Assembly: GCA_002049455.2 (NCBI GenBank)
Contig: KV918804.1
Location: 186,001-250,000, forward strand
DNA from: Porphyra umbilicalis
Taxonomy: Eukaryota; Rhodophyta; Bangiophyceae; Bangiales; Bangiaceae
Direction of reading: 5' to 3'
Length of the DNA: 64,000 nucleotides
Position 1 is the stretch's first letter; each line of letters starts with the position of its first letter. The notes under the pieces are model-generated. The model was not told the DNA's origin, did no database searches, and worked only from the letters and a program-made list of their open reading frames with translations. This document shows positions 41,929 to 51,627 of the stretch, one piece after another. The position numbers were made by a program, and so were the translations under genes.

Positions 41929-44865
41929 ATGGCGACACCAGGCCGTGCAGGGGTGTTTTTTTGCGACTGCTACGCCTGCACCGATGGCGGACGTAGAGAC
42001 CCTCCGCAAGTGTCCAGGTCGACGTTCTACCTGCACAAGCAGCCAGAAAAGCGTCGCCACATCGAATATGGTGGGGGTGGCGGCGGGCCAGCAAATGATC
42101 ACCCCCAGCACGGGGGTGGGGGGCCCTCGGGGGGGCAAGCCCGACCGGCTACGGCCAGTCGGGAAAGCGCTGGCGCCGGGGCGTCAGGGCCTGCCCGCGA
42201 CGGCTGCGGATGCGCCGCTGAAGAGACGCCCGAGTCAAGCGTCGCATCTAGCGATTCTGACGAAGGCGACGAGGCAGATATTGCGAATAATGTTCCACCA
42301 CCCGAGTTTCTCGTCGAGCCCGACGCACAAGATGAAATTGCGTCACCCCCTTCACCAATCTACCAGCCAGCTGTGTCCACAAATGAACTTCGCCTCCCTG
42401 TTGGCGAGTTTAAGGATCACAGGGCCGATTTGGCGTTGTATGCTTTCGCCGTGCAACACAATTTAACGCAAGCGGCCGTCGCGGATCTACTTAGGCTGGG
42501 TACCTCCGCCGCCAAGTACCGTACACCCTATCTTCTGGCGCAATTCATCAAGGCCAGTGTAAACTTGGAAACTCGCAAGGTCGACTGCTGTCGGAACGGG
42601 TGTTTGGCGTACACGCACAAGCGCGCGCTACAAACGGAGTGCGATGCCTGCGGCGCGCCGCGCCATGAAACCGGCGGCAGACCAGCGAAACAGATCACCT
42701 ACTTTTCGCTCACATCCTGGCTAGCCCACCTGCTCGGCGATCCCATCATTGGAAAGTCCATGCTCGAGAATATGGCGGCCGCCCGCCAGGCCGCAGACGA
42801 AGACCCGGACGGCGTCCATGACTACTTCCATGGAGACAAATGGCGCTTCCTCCGCGAGCGGGGCCTACTCGACGGCGTCTTCGTGCCACTAAACTTGGGC
42901 ACGGATGGCTTCCAGTTTTGGAGGCAAAACGGATTCGAAGGCTGGCCAATCGTGGCCACACCGCTTAGTGTGAGCCCCGACCAGCGGACGGGCAACAAGT
43001 ACCAGCTGCTTCTCGCAGTAACTCCTGGACCAAGGCAGCCAGTCGACCTCGAGTCCTTTCTACACCCGATCGCTGGCGAGTTAAACGAGCTTGCCAAGGG
43101 AATTCCCGGACTTTTGGTTGCTAACTCGGCAACGCCTCAGGTTTTAAGGGCGGGGGTGCTCAACTTTACGACGGACCAACCAGGTGGTGACAAGCTCTAC
43201 AATGCTAAGGGCGTTAACAGCTACACATACAACCGCCTTCGAGAATTCGAGGGCGTCTACTCGGCGGCAAGTAGCCACATTTACTACCCGCCCAAAGATC
43301 CCACACCGGGTCGGGCCAACAAGACGCTATTCTCTGTGCACAACTGCACCGCGCCCCGCCGGACGGCAGAAAGCATTGCGGCACAAGCGAAAGCCGTCGA
43401 AGACGCACGCGCAGGCGGCAGTACTGTTGCGTACCAGACAAGTCTGGAACAAAAGAGCGGTATCAAGGGTTATTCTCTATTTTTCGCTCCCAGTCCCGAC
43501 ATGCGCACGGCCTATCCGTACCTCAAGGACTTGTGGGACATGGGTCCCACAGCTGCACCATACGACACGATGCACCTCGTGCTGTTGAACGTCGTCCCAC
43601 ATCTGTGGAAGCTTTTTGCTGGCTTAAAGCTGGTGAATAAGGACAAGGACGAGGCCTACATCATGCCAAGGTCTACCGTGGCATTGGCGGGCCGGGAGCT
43701 CCGTAACGCACGACGGACTGTGCAGCGGGCACAAGCAAGGTCCTTAAGGAATATCGACATTCATCACAAGTCATTTAAGGCAGTGGATTGGATGCACATC
43801 ATTCTGTGCACGGGGGAGGTTCTACTCGCTGGCCGCATCCCCGGCGAATATTACAACATCTTCATGGCGCTTTGTCGGGCTTGCCGTCTCCTCTTTCGGC
43901 CAAGTGGCTTGTCGGAGGCCGAGATTAAGTCGATTGATGACGACATCAAGTACTTTGTCTCAAACTACTACGCTAAGATCTTCCGCGGCTCAGTCGAGCG
44001 GCTACCGCTGTGTCTGTCCACAATTTCGACACTGCTGGACATCGTCCCCTTGCTCCGGGCATGCGGACCGGCCTGGGTCTGTTGGCAGTTTCCTATGGAG
44101 CGCAAGATTGGGACGCTGGGTAAGTTAATTCGATCGCACTCAAGACCTCATGCAAGCCTCGAGGAGAACTTATCGCGGCAATGTAAGGCCGATTTGATCA
44201 CTTCCTTCGGTCAGCAATTTCTACCGCAAGAGTGGGCCGCGGCAACTGGCAAGCCCCTGAAGGAGGCCGGGCCTACTCGTGGCGGCCTGAAAATTCTTCA
44301 GGATATCGGTCCCAGTTGCACTTTGCTCCCGCCCAGGAGCGCGGCCGCTCATCTCTGCGGCGCGGAGTTGGCCAGCATGCGGGCTGTGCTGGCGCAAGAA
44401 GCGGTAGACGAAGTCCCGCAAGAGATTTTGGCGATGAAGTACTACCGCTTGGAGTTGGCTTCAGGGAAAATTGCAGGATCTCAGCCCATGGGGTCGGATT
44501 GTCACAAGCACCGGCGCAGGAACTACCTTCTGCGAATCAACTCTACCGAGATGGTGCGCCGTCGAGGGGGCCCCCCGGAACAGCGGCCTGTCTCCACGTT
44601 TGCGGCGGCCCTGCAGTACGCGGCCGTTTTCATCGATGGGCGTCCGATGGCTTTTGCTTACGTGGAGCGTGTTAAGTCGGCAAAGGACCGCCCTGGCCGT
44701 TACGGATACGCTGCGACCAAGTTTGGCATTGAGTGCATCTCTGGTTTGGGAGGTACGCGCTACCATGTGCCCGTCGGGGCTTTGGCCGAAGTGGTCGGCA
44801 CGGTGGAGAGGGAGGGGGTGCACTTCATTTTGTTTAGTCGAGAGCCGTTCTCTGACACTCAGTAG
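41929..44865 (+). CDS. CACTA transposase, TNP2 type (Transposase_21 family)
   Basis: Intronless, 978 residues. The ATG at 41,929 (CACCATGG context) follows the TATA box; the frame is open back to 41,785 without another good start. The N-terminus has a small Cys cluster (CDCYACTDGG). Residues ~220-245 carry the TNP2 zinc signature (CCRNGCLAYTH...CDACG). The core follows the family: LGTDGFQFW with D326, WPIVATPLSV, GPRQPVDLESFLHPIAGEL, then PYDTMHLVLLNVVPHLWKLF with D546 and H549, and FPMERKIGTLGKLIRSHSRP with E724. D326, D546 and E724 are my candidates for the catalytic acids. It should cut both ends of the element and insert at 3-bp targets. No breaks are seen. Confidence 0.92.
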   Translation: MATPGRAGVFFCDCYACTDGGRRDPPQVSRSTFYLHKQPEKRRHIEYGGGGGGPANDHPQHGGGGPSGGQARPATASRESAGAGASGPARDGCGCAAEETPESSVASSDSDEGDEADIANNVPPPEFLVEPDAQDEIASPPSPIYQPAVSTNELRLPVGEFKDHRADLALYAFAVQHNLTQAAVADLLRLGTSAAKYRTPYLLAQFIKASVNLETRKVDCCRNGCLAYTHKRALQTECDACGAPRHETGGRPAKQITYFSLTSWLAHLLGDPIIGKSMLENMAAARQAADEDPDGVHDYFHGDKWRFLRERGLLDGVFVPLNLGTDGFQFWRQNGFEGWPIVATPLSVSPDQRTGNKYQLLLAVTPGPRQPVDLESFLHPIAGELNELAKGIPGLLVANSATPQVLRAGVLNFTTDQPGGDKLYNAKGVNSYTYNRLREFEGVYSAASSHIYYPPKDPTPGRANKTLFSVHNCTAPRRTAESIAAQAKAVEDARAGGSTVAYQTSLEQKSGIKGYSLFFAPSPDMRTAYPYLKDLWDMGPTAAPYDTMHLVLLNVVPHLWKLFAGLKLVNKDKDEAYIMPRSTVALAGRELRNARRTVQRAQARSLRNIDIHHKSFKAVDWMHIILCTGEVLLAGRIPGEYYNIFMALCRACRLLFRPSGLSEAEIKSIDDDIKYFVSNYYAKIFRGSVERLPLCLSTISTLLDIVPLLRACGPAWVCWQFPMERKIGTLGKLIRSHSRPHASLEENLSRQCKADLITSFGQQFLPQEWAAATGKPLKEAGPTRGGLKILQDIGPSCTLLPPRSAAAHLCGAELASMRAVLAQEAVDEVPQEILAMKYYRLELASGKIAGSQPMGSDCHKHRRRNYLLRINSTEMVRRRGGPPEQRPVSTFAAALQYAAVFIDGRPMAFAYVERVKSAKDRPGRYGYAATKFGIECISGLGGTRYHVPVGALAEVVGTVEREGVHFILFSREPFSDTQ

Positions 44866-45583
44866 GGAAGGGTGGCTTGTGTCGCGAAGTGACTTCTATT
44901 TTTGGAATAATAACTAGCAACTGGCTGCTTACTCATTTATATCAAGGCAACTTGACAAGGTGGAAAGCCAGGACCTTGCAGGCTGTGCTAGTTTACTTAG
45001 TGCCGCAAATGTCCATGCCCGCCGTGAAATTTGACTTGAGGATCTCTTCATAGGGACTTTCGACGGCCGCCAGCAGCCGCCGTCTATTCTGCTCTCTCCC
45101 AGCGTGAGGGAGCTTCTCCGCCCCAGAATCTGGGATTCGCGGTGGAGTGTGTGGGATATCTCCTCACCCAGCTTGTCGGCGATCACAGGGGGGGGGCCCG
45201 TGACGAGGCCACGAGGGGGGGTGGCGCACGCAGGGCTCGAGCGAGGGGCAAGCGTCCGCCACCACCGTTTGCGGGTGCTTCTGGAGGGGTTGAATGCCCA
45301 CAGTCTATTCAGGGCGAGTGCGTCTGGAAGGCTCCTCACGACCTGCGATCGTCAGTGTGCATGCAGCGCCCACGCCCTCACACTGCCCACCGTGCTCATC
45401 GTCGTCGCGCCCCGGCACATCCACCGCCGTCGTGCCGACGGTACGTGGCACGCGACCGGGCATGTCCCCAGTGTCCCTGCCACCGCATTGGCGCTCTGTA
45501 TTCCTGTGCTCTTCTTGTGCTTGACCGACCACGTCCCCCTCGGGTCTTGTCCCCACCGCTGTCTCCGTGTCGTACGGACCGCT
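44866..45583 (+). other. Intergenic part of the CACTA element
   Basis: This lies between the transposase stop and the second gene. ORFs here (for example 45,104-45,793) read as shadows. It probably contains the transposase 3' UTR and the promoter of the second gene; no TATA box was evident. Confidence 0.45.
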
Positions 45584-46797
45584 ATGGCGCGGGTCAAACG
45601 TACACGCGCTGACGTTGACGGAGGTACGTGCTTTGCAGTTTCTATTTTCCCATCTCTTTCCGGCAAACCTTGCGTGTCCACAATATGTCTCACATGTGAG
45701 CCGGGTGGTGTGGGTGTGCGGGTTCTCTCTCTCTTTGTCGCACCGCCGACCTTCCCTCGTATGGAAGGATTCTCAAGCGCATATGGTCACTGACGTCCCC
45801 ACGTGTTATTATGGTTCGAGCTGCTATCCCCTCGTTCTGCCTGCCCTTTCGTTCGATTGGTTTCTTTACGTTCTGTAACTGTGTCCCAGAAAATTTGGCG
45901 GCGGCCGTGGCGGCAGCCGCATGCCTATCGGCGGCGACATCCCCCCCGCCCCCCACCGCCCCGCGTCGTCTACGGCTCAGATCCGTACCGGACCGCCGTG
46001 GGAATCCGCCGGCGCCTTCCACTCGTTCAACATTCGGCCCCTCCCCCACGGGCATGTCGGCACGGGCGCCCCACCGATTGTCGGCGCGGCCGGTTCCGCC
46101 TCTTCCGCGGCGGCCGATTGAGGTGCGGTCGGTGTATCCGGCCACGCAGGGGGCTACTTCCCAGTCCCCTGGGGGAGGCTGTGTGGGCAGGTTGCCGGCC
46201 GTTTCCGGCTCTGTGCAAGCTTCACCCGAGGCCCCGATGCCGGCTCGCTCCCGACCTAAAAAATCGGAGCGCATCCGGGGGCGCACAAGCGGACGGGGGG
46301 GGTTTGAGTTTGACAAGGACAAGCACGCGGGGCGCCGCTCCGTGCCAATGCCAACTGGCAAATCCGTGAACCGGATGAAGGTCGTCGGCGCCCCGGAGCT
46401 AGGAATCTCTGCCGCAGACGAGAAGGAGCTGCATCGGCTGACTAAGAGGGCGGCAACCTACTTCGAGAAGGCAACGTTTTGTAACCAGCCGCGGGCCACA
46501 TTGGCCTCGGCTATTGAGTTCCTGGAGGACCTGGAGCCGCGGCTTGCCGTTTGCCAGAGGTCGTGGGGGGCGTGCGCCCTTTTGTCGAGGCTCGCTACGA
46601 ACGCCACGGAGTACCGCGCACAAGTTGCCAAGGCCAACTCGGCGCCGACGCCACCGGCCCTGGCCACCGCGTTGCCGGCGCCACCGTCAGTGGCAGCTCC
46701 ACTGCTACCTTCTGTACCGGCCGCGCCCCGCGACCGGGCTGGCGCACACGCCCCCGCCCCCAGGTCGGCGCATGAGTTTTTTGCATCCATTTCGTAG
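45584..46797 (+). CDS. Second CACTA gene (TNPA-like accessory protein), one predicted intron
   Basis: The proposed exons are 45,584-45,623 and 45,890-46,797. They encode 315 residues starting MARVKRTRADVDGENLAAAV. The donor is GTACGT at 45,624 and the acceptor is GTGTCCCAG ending at 45,889, a 266-bp intron. The frame is kept exactly across the join (40 + 908 nt = 316 codons). The N-terminal half is Pro/Ala/Arg-rich. A conserved-looking helical part follows (ADEKELHRLTKRAATYFEKA, IEFLEDLEPRLAVCQRSWGA), then a Pro/Ala tail. By position it corresponds to the TnpA-like product of En/Spm elements, which binds subterminal repeats and aids transposition. I see no sequence similarity to TnpA, so the role is inferred from context. 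Without splicing, the exon-2 frame alone opens at 45,811. Confidence 0.6.
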
Positions 46798-47229
46798 CTT
46801 TAGCCTAGTAAACATGTATTGTTTTAATAAGCAAACAAATCAATATAAGAAAAGTCATGATTGATCAAACTACACGATTCCAAACAAGAGCGGCACCAGT
46901 AGGAGTATGTAAAGTGTTGTTAAACCTATGTTTACAGACAGAGTTTTTGTACATGAGTCAGATGATAAATGTCGAATGTGGTCATGTGGTGGGTCATACC
47001 TTTGTCAATTTGGTTGCCTGACAGGACCCATCTCAGCCAATCATTTATGCAACGTGGCTTCCTGTGAGCGAATCATAATCCTAAGGATCCCGGGTTGCGA
47101 TGGCTCCCCTGGAGGCCTGTGGAGAACCCTGCATCCATGTATATCCCGGGAAAGCCGGTATGTTGAGGGCGCTTGTCGGCCGTCTGAGAGGGGGTTTCTC
47201 CTCCATCAACCCGGGATTTCGGGGACCCA

Positions 47230-47265
47230 AAACCCGGGATATACCGGGTGATTTTTCTTGTAGGG
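47230..47265 (-). repeat. Right terminal inverted repeat of the CACTA element
   Basis: It ends ATTTTTCTTGTAGGG, the exact complement of the left terminus. The subterminal zone from about 47,085 holds further CCCGGGTT/TATCCCGGG motifs. TAG follows directly. Confidence 0.95.
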
Positions 47266-47479
47266 TAGTCATCTGACAGACGTGCTGCTCAGCCATGGTC
47301 AACTGAAAGATGCGCTGTTCACGCATATTCACCTGATATACGTGCTACCCTGCCACGCATGTAACGTAGGGAGAGTGGTTCCAAGCAAGAAAACCCTGCC
47401 CAAAGAGAATAAAGAACCTTTGCTCCATATTCTTCTCGCTCAACGAACGACTCACCACCCCAGCCTCGCGTACTCTCTC

Positions 47480-48230
47480 AGCCCACCTACATTCGACAAC
47501 CGTACATCAGGGGACGTAAGACTGCCGCTGTCAGCCCACATGTGCTCGACCAAGTCATCGTGCAGGGTAATGTGGTACTGGGCGTCGTTGGCCTCCGTCT
47601 CGGCCATACGTATGTAACACGCCGTCCCAACCGGCGCGCCTTCACAGCCACGACCGTTGTTGAGTTGAGCATCAGATAAAGGCACGGGCGCGCCCCATAC
47701 AGCGCTGCAGGCTGGCCCATCGCCCTTGACAAAGGCCGTCCTGAAACGCGGCATCGCCGCAAACCGCCAGATTCCCGTCCACACGGATGTAGTCTCGCAA
47801 AAGGCGTACGCACCGGTCGAAATTTGCAAGGCCGGTTGAGGCGACGGCCTGGACGGGACCCTTCGACACGCTTGCACACCAGTTCTCCATGCACCGAGAA
47901 AAGCGCGCGGCGCCTATACAGGGTGGCTGGATCCCCACGCATGACGGCCGTGTGTAGATCATTATCAGCTACATCGTCGTCCACGATCCACGGGGCCTGA
48001 CGCAGGCCGGAAACGTCAGAGCGGGAAGATGACGGTGCCAACGACGGGAGCGTGACGTCAACCACGGGACATCGGCGTGCGTCATGCGATGCGCAACGCG
48101 GTCCAGGTACCAGCTTGCGGTGCATATACTGAGCCCAGGCGTCCTGTGCCGGTGGTGGCCCCGCTGTGACCGCCACCCACGTCATTTGGACGCTCTGACT
48201 GGGGTGCCCCCAGCGCGACTCGTCATCCAC
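47480..48230 (-). pseudogene. Decayed PIF/Harbinger-like transposase fragment (tentative)
   Basis: On the minus strand a coding-like signal moves between two frames, suggesting frameshift decay. The part nearest 47,490-47,600 reads ACYIRMAETEANDAQYHITL followed by HDDLVEHMW. This resembles the C-terminal box of plant Harbinger-type transposases (roughly hxxLxxDLVEHxW). Upstream, in a different frame, FDRCVRLLRDYIRVDGNLAV and CGDAAF look ordered. No catalytic triad or ends could be assigned, so the family is a guess from one motif. Confidence 0.3.
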
Positions 48231-48877
48231 CTGGAAAATCAGGCCTGTTCAGTAGAGTACAGCGAGGGGCACCCTTTCCTCCGCCCCCTCCTGCGCCCAC
48301 TCCTGTTGGGATGGCGTCCGGTGGCCAGGTAGCAAGGCTTCCGGCCTGATCGGCCACTCAGAGATGATCAACCACTATATGCAGAAACAGGTCCGCTAGC
48401 CGCATGGCGCGACGTGGCGACGCGTGAGGAGTGACCGGCCCCCACGGGGCCGTCATGCAGTGTATGCGAATCTAGTCAGTTGACCACACGCGGCACGCTT
48501 GCAAAAGTGGTTCTGCTGGTGTTTCTCCGGCTCGTTATGCGGCCTCGAACGAGGCTGTGACAGATAGTGGTCGAAAGTGACAGCTCCTGTAGGGGCCCCA
48601 ACGTCTGATAACCGCGCCCGACTTGCCGACGCTCTCTAATGATGTGTGGTGCTTTTCTTTAGAACTCTCAGTTTTTTTGTGCAGTGCCCAACGGAGGTAG
48701 AGGCTTTCAAAGGTCGAGGCCTCCAGGGCCGCTTGGTTTAGAATTAGCCAACTAATCCATGCGGACTGCCCCTGAGAGAGCGATTTCGTGCAAGGCTCTC
48801 CGTCCTGGTCGAACAGATGTTCTGGGACAGATGCAAGTGCTACGTGGCAAGGAGAGAACCATGAAGATCGCAGGGAG
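48231..48877. other. Intergenic, no gene recognised
   Basis: Short ORFs only; nothing supportable. The MITE that follows is inserted at the right edge. Confidence 0.4.
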
Positions 48878-48879
48878 TA

Positions 48880-49231
48880 TTGCTGATCCCCGAAATTTGT
48901 CCTGGTGGACAGAGACTGACTGAATGCTCCTGATTGTTTACATGTCTCCATACAGCCTGGAAACCAACATCAGCTCCTCTTTCTTTCTGCACTTCTGGCG
49001 AGGAAACAGTAGAAAATCTCAAAATCTCGCGTGGGCAGCTTGCTCCGTGCCAAGAGAAGCGGATCCAGCGGCAACAAACAGTGAGTTCTGCTGGATGCAA
49101 GGTCCTGGCACCGAATGCGGGCTTTCTATTGGCTTCGATGCCTTCTTACTGTCGTTTTAAACCAAAAGAGTGCTCTTATTTAGAGTCAGTCTCGGTCTCT
49201 GTCCCCCAGGACAAAATTCGGGGATCAGCAA
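48880..49231 (+). repeat. MITE, TTGCTGATCCCC family, copy C
   Basis: This is a 352-bp copy with ends TTGCTGATCCCCGAAA and the complement, and TA duplications at 48,878-48,879 and 49,232-49,233. It is close to copy B along its whole length, apart from a ~48-bp segment missing near the left end. The similarity suggests that both come from one recent burst. Non-coding. Confidence 0.93.
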
Positions 49232-49233
49232 TA

Positions 49234-50439
49234 CCATCAGACGTCAAAGGGCATAAGGCGTTTGTCTCATCTTGCAAACTCGTCAAGCCTCCTAAGATGA
49301 GATTTCTAAAATAAAGCGCCGCATGTGCTGATGCCCAGGTCGCGGGGAAACTGTACTGAAATGATCTAATCCCCAGCCTCCAGATGTCATTCCTCATTTT
49401 TGGACTTTCCACCCGGCCGTGCATTTGAATTCATATCACATTCCATCTGGGGTGGGCCGACCACGGCTGTACGGGCCCCTCTTCATTCGAGCGTACTGAG
49501 GCGACTTGTTTGTGATCTTCGAACTACAGTGCTCTCAGGCGCTGCAAAAGGCCCACACGACGCTTTTCCTTTACACAATCGACTGGGTGCGCTTCTGGAT
49601 GAGATACAGTCATTATTCAGTTTTATTCTTCGCCATTTGTTTTCTGTCGCTGATAGTAGTTAGCTTTCTCTCGCTGGACTTGCGATAAGCTTCCATGAGA
49701 TGATTTCAATAGTAATGGGCAGATAGAGAAGTACAAATGACAGCATTTTCGTGCGACTCGTTCGAGATAAGTTCCATTTTCGCTTGCCTTAGCAGCACCT
49801 GAACACGCAAGAGTGTGCCTCGTACCAACCCACCATGCCCCATCACTCTACATGGTCTGCCCCAGCCAGAACTATGTCAACCGTCTCATTGATGGCCTCA
49901 ACTTTGGTCTCAGCCACCACCCTGCCACGCATCACCTGCGCATCGTCTTGACTACCTGCGCTCTGGAACGTAGGCTGCAGCGTCGTGTTGGCCATGATGG
50001 CCTCCAGAGAGGGCATGTCCACATTTTCGTGGTCAGCAACATGCTGAACGTCACCAGGCTGGCGTCTGCGCTCAGCGTTTGCCCTGTTGGGAAGGCCATC
50101 CGCCCTCACGCAGACCAGCAGGCAATCTGCGCGGGCAACATTGCGTTCCATTCCTCCCGGATGAGCTCGGATTTGTGAAGTTGATCCTGCCTGAGAATAA
50201 ATTCAACAGGTCGAACATAGATGTTTCTGCAGTCCACATTTCCCGTTCTCTCGGTGCCTATGGTGCGTTCTTCGGCCCGGTTTTATCCACTGTTGATGTA
50301 CCCAAGGCGGATTGAACCGAATAATGACTGTACTACGTGCCAGCGACTGTGTCTCGATCATTGTGCTCGACATGCATTGCGAACGGACTTTCTCTCGAAT
50401 TAAGAGCAAGTGAGTGCGAGCTGAGCTGGGAGATCGCAC
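49234..50439. other. Intergenic, no gene recognised
   Basis: AT-richer stretch. A minus-strand frame at 49,843-50,151 reads plausibly at one end (AETKVEAINETVDIVLAGAD), but the other strand is open as well and no motif was recognised. Confidence 0.35.
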
Positions 50440-51627
50440 TTGAGTTGTGACGGTGATAGCATTCCATATTTCGGTTCCACTCGTCTGGATCGTTTGCTTT
50501 TTCAAACTGTCGCTCGCTCAGACTCAGTTCTAGTGTCACCCTCGGAGCGCGTGTTCGTGTTCGTCGCACCGAGCGGTACCGTAGAGGGGGATGCGGCCGC
50601 GGCCACGGCGCCTCCCCGACGAGTCCCTCCCCGCAATCTTCACGGCGACGGCGGTGACGGCCTGCCTCGGCGCAGGCGGTTGTGCGGCTTTGCCTATGCG
50701 TGGGCGGCGTCCCAGCCGCCTCCCCTAATTTTATTGAGCTCTCCCCCGCTCGACCAGCGGGCGACGCGCCACCCCGACCGTGACAGTGACGGTGGCTGGA
50801 GGCGCGCCCGTGCCACGACGGCGTCTACCCCGCGGGCGCGGGCGCGTAACCCTTGTGCTACCGCGTGACCGGCGGTACGGCTCTGCGACGGGCGGCACTC
50901 AACACGGTGGCGGCCCACGCCACCAAACTCTTTCGACTCTTGTGGGTGGTTAACGGTGCGTTTGGGGGGTTCTCGGGCTGGTGGTTGGTGGCAGGGGGCG
51001 GCGGCGCCCGGTGGGGGCATCGTGGGAAGCGTGTCGGACGCCCGATCGACGGATCGCAGCGGGGTGCGGCGGCTGTGGCGGTGCATTCGGCGGTTTGGTC
51101 GTGGCTCCCTCTTTGGGCTTTGACGCTATCAGTGCAGGCGGGGAGGGCGCGGTCCGCGTCTTGCGCGTGGGCGGGGCGGGCGACGAGGTCCATGGCGGGG
51201 GAAAGACGCAATGGGCGGTGCTGTACGCGACACGCACGAGCGTCGTCCGTGGTGCGGGCTACCCTCCCCCAACATTGCGGGCCTGCGGTGGGAGGAGCCA
51301 GTGTGGAACGTTGCTTTCGTTGTGTTCGGGTTCTTTTCGGCAGGCCCCCTGCGCTTGCTTGTGGTGCTCAGCGCAGTCGATACACGCCGTCCCTCGCCGT
51401 TCATTTTGCCGGTTCGAGTCAAGCTCGTGGTCGGGCCGAGCGCGCGCGCGTTGGCAGTGCGTGTTGACCCCTTGTAGTCGCGTGGGTGCGCATCTGCGTC
51501 ATCTCTGCGGGACTTTTGTAGTTCCATACTCCACTTGAGGTAAGGCTGTTGGACTAACCAACGTTGCAACAGTACGCGCTCCCCCCGTCGCCATCTCTGC
51601 TCGACTTTTGGTGCCCTCCCATAGGCT
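50440..51627. other. GC-rich 5' flank of the ARM-ankyrin gene
   Basis: Composition rises sharply to GC-rich, with overlapping open frames on both strands (for example 50,853-51,467 plus and 50,694-51,086 minus). None has a domain. It is best read as promoter and 5' leader of the large gene that starts at 51,628, though an unrecognised upstream exon cannot be excluded. Confidence 0.4.

Larger units (their letters stand above)
41204..47265 (+). mobile_element. Complete CACTA (En/Spm) DNA transposon, 6,062 bp
   Basis: Both ends read CCCTACAAGAAAAAT from outside in (15 bp perfect). The inverted match continues imperfectly to about 36 bp through GATATCCCGGGTTTT versus GTATATCCCGGGTTTT. A 3-bp duplication TAG lies at 41,201-41,203 and 47,266-47,268. 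Terminus, target length and subterminal repeats (multiple copies of ATCCCGGGTT or close variants at both ends) are diagnostic of CACTA elements. The plant terminus is usually CACTACAAGAAAA; here the second base is C. Inside are a TNP2-type transposase and a second gene, as in plant En/Spm (tnpD and tnpA). Intact ends, intact frames and a perfect TSD suggest a young and perhaps active copy. Confidence 0.95.
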
